Shown here one piece after another: positions 33,433-42,608 of a stretch of 64,000 nt of DNA. Position 1 is the stretch's first letter. Each line of letters begins with the position of its first letter. Origin of the DNA: Panacagrimonas sp963975245. Lineage in GTDB: Bacteria > Pseudomonadota > Gammaproteobacteria > Nevskiales > Nevskiaceae. The notes below the pieces were generated by a model. It saw only the letters and a list, made by a program, of their open reading frames with translations. It ran no database searches and was not told where the DNA came from. The stretch is from positions 62,001-126,000 of the forward strand of contig CAXBFJ010000010.1 of assembly GCA_963975245.1 (NCBI GenBank), read 5' to 3'. The position numbers were made by a program, and so were the translations under genes.

Positions 33433-33696
33433 TGTACAAGGGCGACAGGGAAGCGAAGTAGCGCGTAGGCGAGGCCGCGAGGCGCCACCTGATCGTGCAA
33501 GTGCCGCCCTTCAGAAGCGAGAATTTGTCGTCCGGAAGTGCTGATGGGTTGGGGGAATGAAAGCGAAAGCGTCGAATGAGTGACCGTGGGCCTCATGGTT
33601 ACGTATAATCTGCGGGTTCGCAGCGCGGTGTTCAGGTTTGAGCAGCCGATGCAGCCACTCAAAACAGTATTTCAAGCCTCCAGGGGGTTTTATTAG

Positions 33697-34314
33697 ATGA
33701 GCACGCAAAGCGTGGCTGGGGCTGCGCCCGCAGGTGTTGACCCGGGCCGCAGACGGTTTTTAACGCTCGCCACTTCGGGTGTGGGCGCAGTCGGCGCCGG
33801 TTTTGTTGCCTGGCCGTTTTTGGCCTCGCTCAAACCCAGTGAACGCGCCAAGGCTCTTGGAGCGCCGGTGGTGGTAGATATCGCCAGCCTCGAAGCGGGT
33901 CAGAAGCTGACCGTGGGCTGGCGCGGCAAGCCGGTATGGATCGTCAAGCGCACGCCGGAAATGGTCGAGAATCTGGCCAAGGTCACCGGCGAACTGGCGG
34001 ACCCCGACAGCAAGCAGAATCAGCAGCCGGACTACATCACCGGTGAAGCGCGCGCGATCAAGCCGGAGGTTCTGGTGATGATCGGTTCATGCACGCATCT
34101 GGGATGTTCCCCGACGTTCAAGCCGGAACACCCGGCGCCTGAGATTGCCGCGAACTGGCAGGGTGGCTTCTATTGCCCCTGCCACGGTTCCAAGTTTGAT
34201 CTGTCCGGCCGTGTCTACAAGAACGTTCCCGCGCCCCTCAACTTGCAGGTCCCGCCTTACCGCTTTGCCTCGGATACGAGCATCGTGGTCGGCGAAGACC
34301 CTGTGTCGGCATAA
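33697..34314 (+). CDS. petA: Ubiquinol-cytochrome c reductase iron-sulfur subunit
   Basis: 205 residues. A Tat-type signal-anchor RRRFLTLATSGVGAVGAG (from ~residue 18) is followed by the soluble Rieske domain. The 2Fe-2S ligands are in CTHLGC (132-137) and CPCHGS (160-165), with C132, H134, C160 and H163 as ligands and C137-C162 as the disulfide. It carries electrons from ubiquinol to cytochrome c1 in the bc1 complex. It is the first of the petABC operon; the next gene starts 18 nt later. The upstream 265 bp should hold the promoter. Confidence 0.97.
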   Translation: MSTQSVAGAAPAGVDPGRRRFLTLATSGVGAVGAGFVAWPFLASLKPSERAKALGAPVVVDIASLEAGQKLTVGWRGKPVWIVKRTPEMVENLAKVTGELADPDSKQNQQPDYITGEARAIKPEVLVMIGSCTHLGCSPTFKPEHPAPEIAANWQGGFYCPCHGSKFDLSGRVYKNVPAPLNLQVPPYRFASDTSIVVGEDPVSA

Positions 34315-34332
34315 GAAGGACGAGAAGAAGAT

Positions 34333-35583
34333 ATGGCAATCGTTCCAAATCCGCACAAGACGACCGGCTTCATGGGTTGGATTGATGATCGTTTCCCGGC
34401 AACCAAGCTGTGGAAAGATCACCTGACCGAGTATTACGCACCCAAGAATTTCAACTTCTGGTACTACTTCGGCTCGCTGGCCCTGCTGGTACTGGTCAAT
34501 CAGCTGCTCACCGGCATCTGGCTGGCCATGCACTACAAACCTGATGCCGCGCTCGCTTTCGGCTCTGTCGAATACATCATGCGAGACGTGCCCTGGGGCA
34601 ACATTCTCAGGTACATGCATTCCACCGGCGCCAGCGCGTTCTTCCTGGTGGTGTATCTGCACATGTTCCGTGGCCTGATCTATGGTTCGCACAAGAAGCC
34701 TCGCGAGCTGATCTGGATTTTTGGCTGCCTGATTTTCCTGGTGCTGATGGCAGAGGGCTTTGCGGGCTACGTGCTGCCCTGGGGGCAGATGAGCTACTGG
34801 GGGGCCAACGTCATCTTTAATCTGTTTGGCACCATCCCGGTCATCGGGCCGGATCTGGTGGTCTGGATTCAGGGTGACTACATTCCTGCCGATGCCACGC
34901 TGAGCCGCCTGTTCTCGCTGCACGTCGTGTTGCTGCCCTTCGCTCTGGTGGGTCTGGTGGTCGCGCATCTGATCGCGCTGCACGAAGTGGGCTCCAACAA
35001 TCCGGATGGCGTTGACATCAAGAAGCACAAGGATGAAAACGGCAAGCCTCTGGACGGTATCGGCTTCCACCCGTACTACACGGTCAAGGACATCGTCGGC
35101 GTCTGCGTATTCCTGATGCTGTTCGTGGCAGTGATGTGCTTTGCCCCGGATGGCGGTGGTTATCTCATTGAGAAGCCCAACTATCAGGAAGCCAATCCTC
35201 TGGTCACGCCAGAGCACATCGCACCGGCTTGGTACTTCGGTGCCTTCTACGCGATGTTGCGTGCCACGCCGTCCATGTTCGGCTCAGCGTTGCCGGGTGT
35301 GATCGTGATGTTTGGCGCGGTTGTGATCTTGTTCTTCCTGCCTTGGCTGGACCGTAACCCGGTCAAGTCCATTCGCTACAAGGGCATGTTGACCAAGGTG
35401 CTGACCATGCTATTTGCAGCCGACTACGTCGTGCTCAATTACGTGGGCTTGCAGCCGCCGACAGCGATGTACACCTTGCTGTCGCAGATTGGAACCATCT
35501 ATTACTTCGTCTTTTTCTTCAGCTTGCTGTTCATTCATAAGTTTGAGCGGTCCAAGCCTGTGCCGGACAGGGTGACCTCATGA
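34333..35583 (+). CDS. petB: Cytochrome b of the bc1 complex
   Basis: 416 residues with about nine membrane segments. Heme-binding His residues lie in helices near WLAMHYK/YMHSTGASAFF and HVVLLPFALVGLVVAHLIALH. The Qo-site PEWY-type motif is seen here as PAWYFGAFYAMLRA. It oxidises ubiquinol in the inner membrane and moves protons to the periplasm. Its TGA overlaps the ATG of petC. Confidence 0.97.
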   Translation: MAIVPNPHKTTGFMGWIDDRFPATKLWKDHLTEYYAPKNFNFWYYFGSLALLVLVNQLLTGIWLAMHYKPDAALAFGSVEYIMRDVPWGNILRYMHSTGASAFFLVVYLHMFRGLIYGSHKKPRELIWIFGCLIFLVLMAEGFAGYVLPWGQMSYWGANVIFNLFGTIPVIGPDLVVWIQGDYIPADATLSRLFSLHVVLLPFALVGLVVAHLIALHEVGSNNPDGVDIKKHKDENGKPLDGIGFHPYYTVKDIVGVCVFLMLFVAVMCFAPDGGGYLIEKPNYQEANPLVTPEHIAPAWYFGAFYAMLRATPSMFGSALPGVIVMFGAVVILFFLPWLDRNPVKSIRYKGMLTKVLTMLFAADYVVLNYVGLQPPTAMYTLLSQIGTIYYFVFFFSLLFIHKFERSKPVPDRVTS

Positions 35584-36341
35584 AGGCCAAAATCCTGATT
35601 TCAAAGTTAGCCTTCGCCGGAATGGCGCTGGGCATGTTCACGGGTATTGCTTCTGCGGCGGGTGGCGGCGCGTTGCCATTCGACTACAAGGCTGACGTCA
35701 GCAACCTGCCGTCCGTGCAGCGCGGCGCGCGCATCTTCATGAATAACTGCTCCGGCTGTCATTCAATGAAATTCATGCGCTACAGCCGCATTGCCCAGGA
35801 TCTGAACATCCCGGAAGAGATGATGCAGAAGAACCTGATGTTCACCAGCGACAAGATGGGTGACCAGATTCATGCGGCCATGCCGGCAGCCGATGGTGCC
35901 AAGTGGTTCGGTCAGGCTCCGCCCGACCTGTCTCTGGAGACCCGTTTCCGTGGTGAAGACTGGGTTTACAGCTATCTGAAGAGCTTTTACCTTGATCCGG
36001 CCAGACCGATGGGTGTGAATAACGCCGTTCTGCCGGGTGCCTCCATGCCCAACGTTTTGTGGGAAAAGCAGGGCTGGCAGGTTCAAGCCCGCCACGACGA
36101 AGACGCCGGGCATGAAGGTGGGCACGGTAAGCCAGCGCCTTTTGAACTGGTTTCCGAAGGGTCGATGTCTCCTGACGATTTCGACAAGTATGTCGGTGAT
36201 CTGGTGAACTTCATGGCCTATGCTGCAGAGCCGGGTCGTTCGATGCGCCAGTCCGTGGGCATCAAGGCGCTGTTCTACCTGCTCCTGCTGACCATCTTTG
36301 CGTATTTCCTGAAGAAGGAATTCTGGAAAGACATCCACTAG
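35580..36341 (+). CDS. petC: Cytochrome c1 of the bc1 complex
   Basis: 253 residues. An N-terminal signal sequence is followed by the heme-attachment site CSGCH (57-61), the distal-Met region around KNLMFTSDKMGDQIHAAMP, and a C-terminal membrane anchor (KALFYLLLLTIFAYFLKKEFWKD, about 20 residues). It accepts electrons from the Rieske protein and passes them to soluble cytochrome c. An insertion with HDEDAGHEGGHGK lies before the anchor. A strong intrinsic terminator follows the gene. Confidence 0.97.
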   Translation: MKAKILISKLAFAGMALGMFTGIASAAGGGALPFDYKADVSNLPSVQRGARIFMNNCSGCHSMKFMRYSRIAQDLNIPEEMMQKNLMFTSDKMGDQIHAAMPAADGAKWFGQAPPDLSLETRFRGEDWVYSYLKSFYLDPARPMGVNNAVLPGASMPNVLWEKQGWQVQARHDEDAGHEGGHGKPAPFELVSEGSMSPDDFDKYVGDLVNFMAYAAEPGRSMRQSVGIKALFYLLLLTIFAYFLKKEFWKDIH

Positions 36342-36374
36342 TGAAAATCTGTGGGTAGCAAGATGAATGCTCGG

Positions 36375-36404
36375 AAAAGGCCGGTTGGAACAACCGGCCT
36401 TTTT
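36375..36404 (+). terminator. Intrinsic terminator after petABC
   Basis: AAAAGGCCGGTTG-gaa-CAACCGGCCTTTT is a 13-bp perfect stem with a 3-nt loop and a run of five T at its 3' side. This is a textbook Rho-independent terminator, 33 nt after the petC stop. The A-run on the other side makes it potentially bidirectional. Confidence 0.92.
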
Positions 36405-36505
36405 CCGTTGTGTCGTGTAGCTCCGGAAGCGCCCGAGTTGCCAGCGTGGGCACATGGGTGCAAATTGAGCACTCGCCAATTTCTTCAGTGTGGAAGCCTA
36501 CGGCC

Positions 36506-37231
36506 ATGAGCCTGCGTTCCAAGAGCAAATATGTTGCCGCTGCACGTCCTGCCAGTAACGCTGGTGTGACGCTTTATTGCTCGGAAACTCAGGTCGGATG
36601 TCACTGGATCCGGCTGGTGCTCGCCGAGAAATCGGTCACCGGCGCGCGCATGGAACTGCAGGGCCCGGGTCAGACAAGCGAAGATCTGGCGACACTTAAC
36701 CCTGCGCAGACCCTCCCGACGCTGACGGATCGTGAGACGGTCATTCATCCCGCGCGACTGATCGCCGAGTTTCTCGACGAGCGCTACCCGCATCCGCCAA
36801 TGATGCCCCCGGAAGCTGCCGTCCGTGCGCGGCTGCGCATGTTCATGTCTTTGCTCGAGTCAGACTGGCTTCCGATGATTCGCGATGTTGAAAAGGGAAC
36901 GCCGGCTGTCGCCAAGAAAGCACGCAAGCAGTTGGCAGAGCAGGTTGCTGCCCACGCGCGTCTGTTCCCATCCAGAGGCTGGTTTCTCGGCCTTGAGTAC
37001 GGGCTCATGGACTGCGCCATTACCGCCCTGCTGTGGCGGATGGCGACATTGAAACTGCAATTGCCTGCCAACAGCGACCCGATACGACGCTATGCAGAGC
37101 GTGCATTTGCGCGCCCTGCGTTTTCCGAGAGCCTGGTCGGCGCGCAGCGGCCATCTCCGGCCAAGGCCGCGGCCAGCAAGAACGCCCGGGCCGCGGCAAA
37201 GAAAGTGGTTCGCAAACCCTCGGATCAATAG
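36506..37231 (+). CDS. sspA: Stringent starvation protein A (GST-fold)
   Basis: 241 residues with the glutathione-S-transferase fold: VTLYCSETQVGCHWIRLVLAE at the N-terminus, NPAQTLPTLTDRE (Pro in the cis position) and the helical C-terminal domain ending DPIRRYAERAFARPAF. A Lys/Ala-rich tail is extra. In other gammaproteobacteria SspA binds RNA polymerase and alters transcription under stress. The ATG at 36506 is preferred; the open frame to 36410 overlaps the terminator region. The position after petABC and before sspB is the usual gammaproteobacterial order. Confidence 0.9.
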   Translation: MSLRSKSKYVAAARPASNAGVTLYCSETQVGCHWIRLVLAEKSVTGARMELQGPGQTSEDLATLNPAQTLPTLTDRETVIHPARLIAEFLDERYPHPPMMPPEAAVRARLRMFMSLLESDWLPMIRDVEKGTPAVAKKARKQLAEQVAAHARLFPSRGWFLGLEYGLMDCAITALLWRMATLKLQLPANSDPIRRYAERAFARPAFSESLVGAQRPSPAKAAASKNARAAAKKVVRKPSDQ

Positions 37232-37281
37232 ATCGCGCATCTCCGGTTCAAACATTCACCCATATCTGTTTTCATTGACGC

Positions 37282-37707
37282 ATGACGCATAGAAGCCGCC
37301 GCCCTTATCTGATTCGCGCCATTTACGATTGGGCGACTGACAACGAATTCACTCCGCACTTGCTGGTTGCTGCGGATGCCGAAGGCGTGCAGGTGCCGCG
37401 GCAGTACGTTCAGGAAGGGCGTATCACGCTCAATATCAGTGGCATGGCCGTACAAAGCCTGGATCTGAGCAGTGACCCGATCTGGTTTTCGGCGCGCTTC
37501 GGCGGCAAGAGTTTTGAGGTGTTCGTGCCAGTGGGCGCGGTGCTTGCGGTGTTTGCCCGTGAAAACGGCGAAGGCATTGTGTTTGGTGAAATTGAGACGC
37601 CGCCTCCCGGTGACGAACAGCCCAATGGCCCCAAACCGCGCGTGGCACCCGAAAAGCCTTCAACCGACAAAGAGAAAAAGCGCAGCCATCTGCGCGTCGT
37701 GAAATAG
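37282..37707 (+). CDS. sspB: ClpXP protease specificity-enhancing factor
   Basis: 141 residues. The N-terminal substrate-binding domain (SRRPYLIRAIYDWATDNEFT, PRQYVQEGRITLNISGMAV, WFSARFGGKSFEVFVPVGAV) is well conserved. The C-terminus is a flexible acidic/Pro-rich linker ending in KKRSHLRVVK, the ClpX-binding module (LRVVK). It delivers ssrA-tagged proteins to ClpXP. It is paired with sspA, 50 nt upstream. Confidence 0.95.
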   Translation: MTHRSRRPYLIRAIYDWATDNEFTPHLLVAADAEGVQVPRQYVQEGRITLNISGMAVQSLDLSSDPIWFSARFGGKSFEVFVPVGAVLAVFARENGEGIVFGEIETPPPGDEQPNGPKPRVAPEKPSTDKEKKRSHLRVVK

Positions 37708-37726
37708 GACCCCGTCCTGATTGGCA

Positions 37727-39136
37727 CTAGGCGTCGGGAATCGTTTTCCCGGGGTTTAGGATTTCCGCAGGGTCAAACACCTGCTTGATCTGGCGCATCA
37801 GCCGGAGACTGGCCGGGTCAACCTCCCATGCAACGAACGCTCTCTTGGCAACGCCCACCCCGTGTTCGCCGGACAAAGTGCCGTCAAGTTTGAGGACGAG
37901 CCGGAAAACTTCATGCAGGCAGGCCTCAATGCCACGTTGCTGCGCCGGGTCCGCCGGATCTGCCAGAAGATTGACGTGAATATTGCCGTTACCGGCATGG
38001 CCAAAGCACACGATCTGGATGCCGTGTTGCTCAGACAGCGTACTGATCCCGGAAAGCAACTCGGGCAGACGGGTCACCGGAACCACGACATCTTCGTTGA
38101 CCTTGCGTGGCGCGAGTTTGCGCAAGCTGGGCGACAGTGCCTTTCTAGCCGCCCACAGATCCTGTCGTTCTTCCGCCGATTCAGCCCGTCGTAGTTCGAT
38201 CAGCCCCGGAGGGCTGGCGGCCTTGATTACGGCGTCCACGTCGCCGCTGAGCCCCGGCTCTTCACCGTCGATATCAATCAGCAACATCGCGCCGGTGTTC
38301 TGGGGAATGCCGCAGTCGCGCCAGGCCTGGGCCAGGCGAGCGGCTTCGCCGTCAAAGAATTCCAGTGCACAGGGCTGGGCAGGCTGACCCATGATGCGGG
38401 TCACGGCCACGACCGCAGATGCCACGTCTTCATAAGTGGCGCGCAGGGTCCGCAGCTGCGAAGGGCGCGGCAGCAACTTGAGTGTTGCACGGGTAATCAG
38501 CCCCAGCGTGCCTTCGCTGCCGATCATCAGGCGGGTCAGGTCATAACCCACCACGCCCTTGGTGGTGTGGCAGCCTGCGTGAATCAATTCCCCGGCGCCG
38601 GTTACCGCGCTCAGGCCCAGGACATTGTCGCGGGCAGTGCCGTATTTCACGGCGCGCGGGCCGCCAGAGCCACAAGCCAGGTTGCCACCCACGGTTGCGT
38701 AGTCGGCACTGGTGGGATCGGGTGCCCAGAACAGGCCGTGTTCGGCAGCCGCGCGCTGGACATCGCCATTCAGGCAGCCCGCTTCGCATTCGATCATCCG
38801 GTCTCCGGGAGAGATACGAAGAATTTTTGTCATGCGCTCAAAGGACAGGACCAGCCCGCCGGCGACAGGCACACTGGCGCCGGTGGTATTGGTGCCGCGT
38901 CCACGCGCAGTCAGACGGATGCCGTGCGCGCGACAAACGCGCACGATCGCCAGAACTTCAGATTCTTCCTGCACAAAACCGACCGCCTGCGGCAGTGCGA
39001 TCTGTCGCGAGTTGTCGTAGGCATAGCTCATGCAATCGCCGGGATCGGTGAGCAATCTTTCGTGCAAGATGGCGCGTAGTTCCGCGAGAGCGGTTTCGGG
39101 CAGCGGCGCTGTTATGGATTGCATGTTGTCAGACAT
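37727..39136 (-). CDS. FAD-binding oxidase (GlcD / D-lactate dehydrogenase type)
   Basis: 469 residues. The FAD_binding_4 domain reads RGRGTNTTGASVPVAGGLVLS, GDMxxEC-type strand (GDRMIECEAG) and DPTSADYATVGGNLACGSGG. The C-terminal FAD-oxidase domain ends with CFGHAGNGNIHVNL and GTLSGEHGVGVAKR, as in glycolate oxidase GlcD and D-lactate dehydrogenases. It oxidises a 2-hydroxy acid to a 2-oxo acid. No GlcE/GlcF partners are adjacent, so a single-subunit enzyme is more likely. Starts at 39136 (overlapping yraN by 8 nt) or 39124 are both possible. Confidence 0.92.
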   Translation of the reverse strand: MSDNMQSITAPLPETALAELRAILHERLLTDPGDCMSYAYDNSRQIALPQAVGFVQEESEVLAIVRVCRAHGIRLTARGRGTNTTGASVPVAGGLVLSFERMTKILRISPGDRMIECEAGCLNGDVQRAAAEHGLFWAPDPTSADYATVGGNLACGSGGPRAVKYGTARDNVLGLSAVTGAGELIHAGCHTTKGVVGYDLTRLMIGSEGTLGLITRATLKLLPRPSQLRTLRATYEDVASAVVAVTRIMGQPAQPCALEFFDGEAARLAQAWRDCGIPQNTGAMLLIDIDGEEPGLSGDVDAVIKAASPPGLIELRRAESAEERQDLWAARKALSPSLRKLAPRKVNEDVVVPVTRLPELLSGISTLSEQHGIQIVCFGHAGNGNIHVNLLADPADPAQQRGIEACLHEVFRLVLKLDGTLSGEHGVGVAKRAFVAWEVDPASLRLMRQIKQVFDPAEILNPGKTIPDA

Positions 39137-39479
39137 CCGAGGCGTCAAAGGCGGCCTGAATCCAGTCGATATTGTCCTGGCCGTCCAGCGCAACAACATC
39201 GAACCTCGCCGGCAATTGGACCAGCTTGGGATTGCGCGCGAGCAGACCCTGCGCCGCGCGAATCACCTTGGCCTGCTTGCGTGCATCGACCGAGTCCGCC
39301 GCGCTACCGTAACCGGGGTGCGAGCGTTTTCGCACTTCGACAATGACCAGATGTTCGGCGTCGCGCATGACCAGATCGAGTTCTCCGCCGGGTGCGCGCA
39401 CATTGCGCTGAATCAGCTGGAGACCCTGTTTCTGCAGAAAAGCTAATGCCAGATCTTCTTCGCGGGCGCCCTTGATCAC
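39129..39479 (-). CDS. yraN: YraN/UPF0102 family nuclease-fold protein
   Basis: 116 residues with the PD-(D/E)xK-like core GELDLVMRD...LVIVEVRKRS and the family opening GAREEDLALAFLQKQGLQLIQRN. The role is not settled; the fold suggests a Holliday-junction-resolvase-like nuclease. It lies between the LpoA-like gene (13 nt away) and the FAD oxidase gene on the same strand, which is the usual lpoA-yraN neighbourhood in gammaproteobacteria. Confidence 0.93.
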   Translation of the reverse strand: MIKGAREEDLALAFLQKQGLQLIQRNVRAPGGELDLVMRDAEHLVIVEVRKRSHPGYGSAADSVDARKQAKVIRAAQGLLARNPKLVQLPARFDVVALDGQDNIDWIQAAFDASDV

Positions 39480-39492
39480 GGAGGTCGGCGCT

Positions 39493-41214
39493 CTAGGGCC
39501 CGGCCTGCACCTGCATGCAGGCGATACCGCGTTGCACTCTGCCGCCCACCAGGCTCAGCTGACCACTCGCGGCCTCCAGAGCACGGCCGTCAAGTTGCCG
39601 TCCGCGCAGGGCGGTGGCCAGACGGATGGCGTCTGATCCCAATGCAAATAGTCGGGGCTGCGAGCGCATGGTGTCCGGAAAATCGCGATAGGCCTGCGTG
39701 CGCAGACCTGACCAGCGGCCCGACATGTCCGTCACCCAGGGCATATCACACAGATGGACGCCATTGAGCTGCGGGCCGATGGCGCCGCCATGTGCCGCTG
39801 AGAGCATGTAGGTGGTCATGCCCGCAGATCGAAAGAAATCCAGTTTCGGCAGCAGCGTATGGGCTTCGCGTGCGCGCAGCGGCGCAAACAGCACCTGCGC
39901 ATCGCTACGGGGCTGCGGCTCGAATTCGCTGCGTCTGCCGAGAATCTGCGTCAGTTCTCGATGGCGCTGTTCGCTCCCGCGGATGTTCAGCAAATTCCTC
40001 AAGGGGCGGCTCAGATCGCGGACATTCAGCGCATAGCGTTCCACGCCGAGAATGGTGCCGCCCTCAACCGTGAAGACTTGAGTAAACGCATCAACGGCGC
40101 GATTGCCCCAGTCATTGGCCGGCGCAAGGATCAGAGCGCTGCGCTGATCGCGGGCAATGGCGTCGCGTGCTGCGGCATAGGCCTCGTCTTCCGGTGCAAG
40201 GCCAAACTGCATGATTCCGGGTGGCGCACCGTCCAGATAATTCAGGGCCATCCACGGCACGTTGGAGTGCATGCTGCGGCCAATGGCAGAGACAGACTCG
40301 CGCATCACCGGCCCGATGATGAAATCGGCGCCATCGCTCAGGGCCTGCCGAAACGCCTGAATTGCCTGAGCCGGATTGCTGCCGGTGTCATAGATGCGGA
40401 TGGGGGGTCGCGGCTCGCGCTGTTCAAACCAGCCAGAAATGAAGCCGTCGCGCAGCGCACTGCCCACCGCTGAAAGATGACCGCTTGTCGGTATCAGCAG
40501 GGCATAGCCACGGCTGATGCCGGGGCGATGTGCGCCGCCTGAAAAACTCGAGCCCGGCGCGGGGCCGCGTGTCGCGAACTGCGCGTCTGCCTGAATACTT
40601 TCAGCCCGGCTGTCTGCCGGATGGCCCGGATTGCGTCGCCGCCATGCTTCGATGGCTGCCTTGCTGGGGCCGTTCTGCATGACCTGCGCAAGATCAAGCC
40701 AACCGCGCGACATCGGCGCTTCCCGGTCCAAGTCGGGAAATTTGTTGGGCGCAATGGGCGACTTGATCAGCTCGCTCCAGATCAGCTCGCGATTCTCTTC
40801 CAGTTGCTTGGCCGAGGTCAGCGCGTACTCGCGGTCTGACAGGGTGCGCACGGCAGATACCGGGTCGCCGGCCATGAAAGCGGCTTCAGCGCGCAGCAGT
40901 TCCATGGTCGTCGACAAAGCCGGAACATGGTGACTGGTGGGCGGGAGAGCGCGTAAGGCGGCGCCGGGATCACGACGCTGAAGGGCCACACGCGCGCGAA
41001 CAATCTGGGTGCGCGCCAGCTCGTTGGGGCTGAGCGAACCGGTGGGAATCTTGCCCAGCCAGCGTTCTGCCGCAGCGTCGTCTTCGTTGGCAATTGCCCG
41101 TTCCGCGCGAACGATCAGCTCAGGTGCCGTCGCCGATAGCGGGGCGGTCGGTGCCAGCAGCGTCGAGCCGCCAAGCGTCCACAATGCGAGCAAGATGAGG
41201 CGTTTGAGAGTCAT
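39493..41214 (-). CDS. Penicillin-binding-protein activator LpoA-like (LppC family)
   Basis: 573 residues. An N-terminal hydrophobic segment is followed by a TPR-like helical domain (~40-230) and a C-terminal periplasmic-binding-protein-like domain (~240-560; RGYALLIPTSGHLSAVGSAL, DGADFIIGPVMRESV, LILAPANDWGNRAVDAF). In E. coli LpoA is an outer-membrane lipoprotein that activates PBP1a. Here the N-terminus (LILLALWTLGGSTLLAPTAP) has no lipobox Cys, so it seems to be periplasmic or anchored by its signal segment. ATG 41214 is preferred; 41232 is possible. It diverges from rsmI in the classical arrangement. Confidence 0.9.
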   Translation of the reverse strand: MTLKRLILLALWTLGGSTLLAPTAPLSATAPELIVRAERAIANEDDAAAERWLGKIPTGSLSPNELARTQIVRARVALQRRDPGAALRALPPTSHHVPALSTTMELLRAEAAFMAGDPVSAVRTLSDREYALTSAKQLEENRELIWSELIKSPIAPNKFPDLDREAPMSRGWLDLAQVMQNGPSKAAIEAWRRRNPGHPADSRAESIQADAQFATRGPAPGSSFSGGAHRPGISRGYALLIPTSGHLSAVGSALRDGFISGWFEQREPRPPIRIYDTGSNPAQAIQAFRQALSDGADFIIGPVMRESVSAIGRSMHSNVPWMALNYLDGAPPGIMQFGLAPEDEAYAAARDAIARDQRSALILAPANDWGNRAVDAFTQVFTVEGGTILGVERYALNVRDLSRPLRNLLNIRGSEQRHRELTQILGRRSEFEPQPRSDAQVLFAPLRAREAHTLLPKLDFFRSAGMTTYMLSAAHGGAIGPQLNGVHLCDMPWVTDMSGRWSGLRTQAYRDFPDTMRSQPRLFALGSDAIRLATALRGRQLDGRALEAASGQLSLVGGRVQRGIACMQVQAGP

Positions 41215-41265
41215 GACGATAAAGTATCGCATGCAAGCCTTCCGGATTCTGAGCAAGACAGCCTT

Positions 41266-42141
41266 TTGAAAAGCCAATCTGACCCATCAACCGAACTGCT
41301 TCAGCGCGGTGCGCTGTACGTGGTTGCGACGCCCATCGGCAATCTCGGCGACCTTTCCGAGCGGGCGCGGCAGGTGTTGTCGTCGGTGGACCGCATTGCC
41401 GCCGAGGACACCCGCAATAGTGGCGGCCTGCTAAGTCACTTCGGTATCCGCACGCCTCTGGTGGCCTTGCATGATCACAACGAAAGCCAGGTCGCGGCGC
41501 AGTGGGTGGCGGCCCTGCAACAGGGTCAGACTCTGGCTTTGATATCCGACGCCGGGACGCCTCTGATTTCTGACCCGGGCTACGTGCTGGTCCGCGAGGC
41601 ACGTGCAGCGGGCTGCGAGATTATTGCCGTGCCGGGGCCCTGTGCTGCGATTGCCGCGCTGAGCATCGCCGGGCTGGCCAGCGACAGTTTTGTTTTCTGC
41701 GGTTTTCTACCAGCGAAATCCGCTGCGCGGCGCGAGCGCATTGCAGCGCTTTCCCAGGAAGCAAGAACCGTGATCCTGTACGAGTCCAGTCATCGCATTG
41801 AAAGCTGTGCGAAGGATCTGGCTGATCTGCTGGGGCCGCGCAAAGTGATGCTGGCGCGCGAGATCACCAAGCGTTTCGAGCAAAGCATTGTGTGTTCGGC
41901 CGATGCCTTGCCCGACTGGCTGGCCGCAGATGCCAACCGACTGCGCGGCGAGTTTGTCTTGATTATTGAAGCGGCTCAGGAAACGCAGGCTGAAGACGCT
42001 GAGGCTGAACGGGTTTTGCGCATTCTGCTGGCCGAACTGCCCGCCGCGCGTGCAGCAAAGGTGGCCGCAAGCCTGACCGGGCTGAAGAAAAACGCGCTCT
42101 ATGCCATGGCCCTCAAGATCAGCGATAGCCCGGACGGGTAG
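41266..42141 (+). CDS. rsmI: 16S rRNA (cytidine1402-2'-O)-methyltransferase
   Basis: 291 residues of the tetrapyrrole-methylase-type SAM fold: YVVATPIGNLGDLSERARQ, AAEDTRNSGGLLSHFGI, LISDAGTPLISDPGY and VPGPCAAIAALSIAGL, all diagnostic of RsmI. It 2'-O-methylates C1402 of 16S rRNA in the decoding centre. The start is a TTG at 41266, without a strong ribosome site. It is divergent from the LpoA-like gene and is followed directly by rnpB. Confidence 0.95.
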   Translation: MKSQSDPSTELLQRGALYVVATPIGNLGDLSERARQVLSSVDRIAAEDTRNSGGLLSHFGIRTPLVALHDHNESQVAAQWVAALQQGQTLALISDAGTPLISDPGYVLVREARAAGCEIIAVPGPCAAIAALSIAGLASDSFVFCGFLPAKSAARRERIAALSQEARTVILYESSHRIESCAKDLADLLGPRKVMLAREITKRFEQSIVCSADALPDWLAADANRLRGEFVLIIEAAQETQAEDAEAERVLRILLAELPAARAAKVAASLTGLKKNALYAMALKISDSPDG

Positions 42142-42151
42142 AATGGCAACT

Positions 42152-42526
42152 GGAGTTGGCCGAACAATCGCTGCTGTCGCAAGACAGGGGAGGAAAGTCC
42201 GGGCTCCATAGGGCAGGACGCCAGGTAACGCCTGGGAGCCGCGAGGCTACGGAAAGTGCAACAGAAAACATACCGCCGATGGTTGGGGCAACCCTTCACA
42301 GGTAAGGTTGAAATGGTGCGGTAAGAGCGCACCGCGGACCTGGCAACAGGGACGGCATGGAAAACCCCGTCTGGAGCAAGACCAAATAGGGAAGGTGAGA
42401 CGGACGCAAGAAAGTCTCGACGCGCGGCCCGCGTGCCTTCCGGGTAGGTTGCTGGAGCGCTGTGGTGACGCAGCGCCTAGAGGAATGATTGTTCTCGACA
42501 GAACCCGGCTTACAGGCCGACTCCTT
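42152..42526 (+). ncRNA. rnpB: RNase P RNA (bacterial type A)
   Basis: About 375 nt. The conserved core is unmistakable: GGGGAGGAAAGTCCGGGCTC, then CATAGGGCAGGACGCCAGGT, GCAACAGAAAACATACCGCC, TGGTGCGGTAAGAGCGCACC, GGAGCAAGACCAAATAGGG and, near the end, GACAGAACCCGGCTTACAGG. The 5' end GAGTTGGCC pairs with 3' GGCCGACTC to form helix P1, which sets the ends. A T7 run follows immediately. It is the catalytic RNA that matures tRNA 5' ends. It lies between rsmI and the convergent RND gene. Confidence 0.97.
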
Positions 42527-42548
42527 TTTTTCGGAGCGTTGATGCCTG

Positions 42549-42580
42549 GCGACGGCACCTTCCATGGAAGGTGCCGTCGC
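42549..42580. terminator. 32-bp perfect palindrome between rnpB and the RND gene
   Basis: Sixteen bases (GCGACGGCACCTTCCA) are followed at once by their exact complement. In RNA this forms a stem of ~14 bp with a 4-nt loop. It lies between convergent rnpB and the transporter gene and can serve as a terminator for both, although no long T-run follows. Confidence 0.65.
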
Positions 42581-42608
42581 TTCGCCCTACAGCGACAGCT
42601 TTGACGGC

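Noticed and set aside
34087..35217. 376-aa minus-strand open frame over petA/petB
   Set aside because: His- and Gln-rich antisense shadow of the cytochrome b gene.
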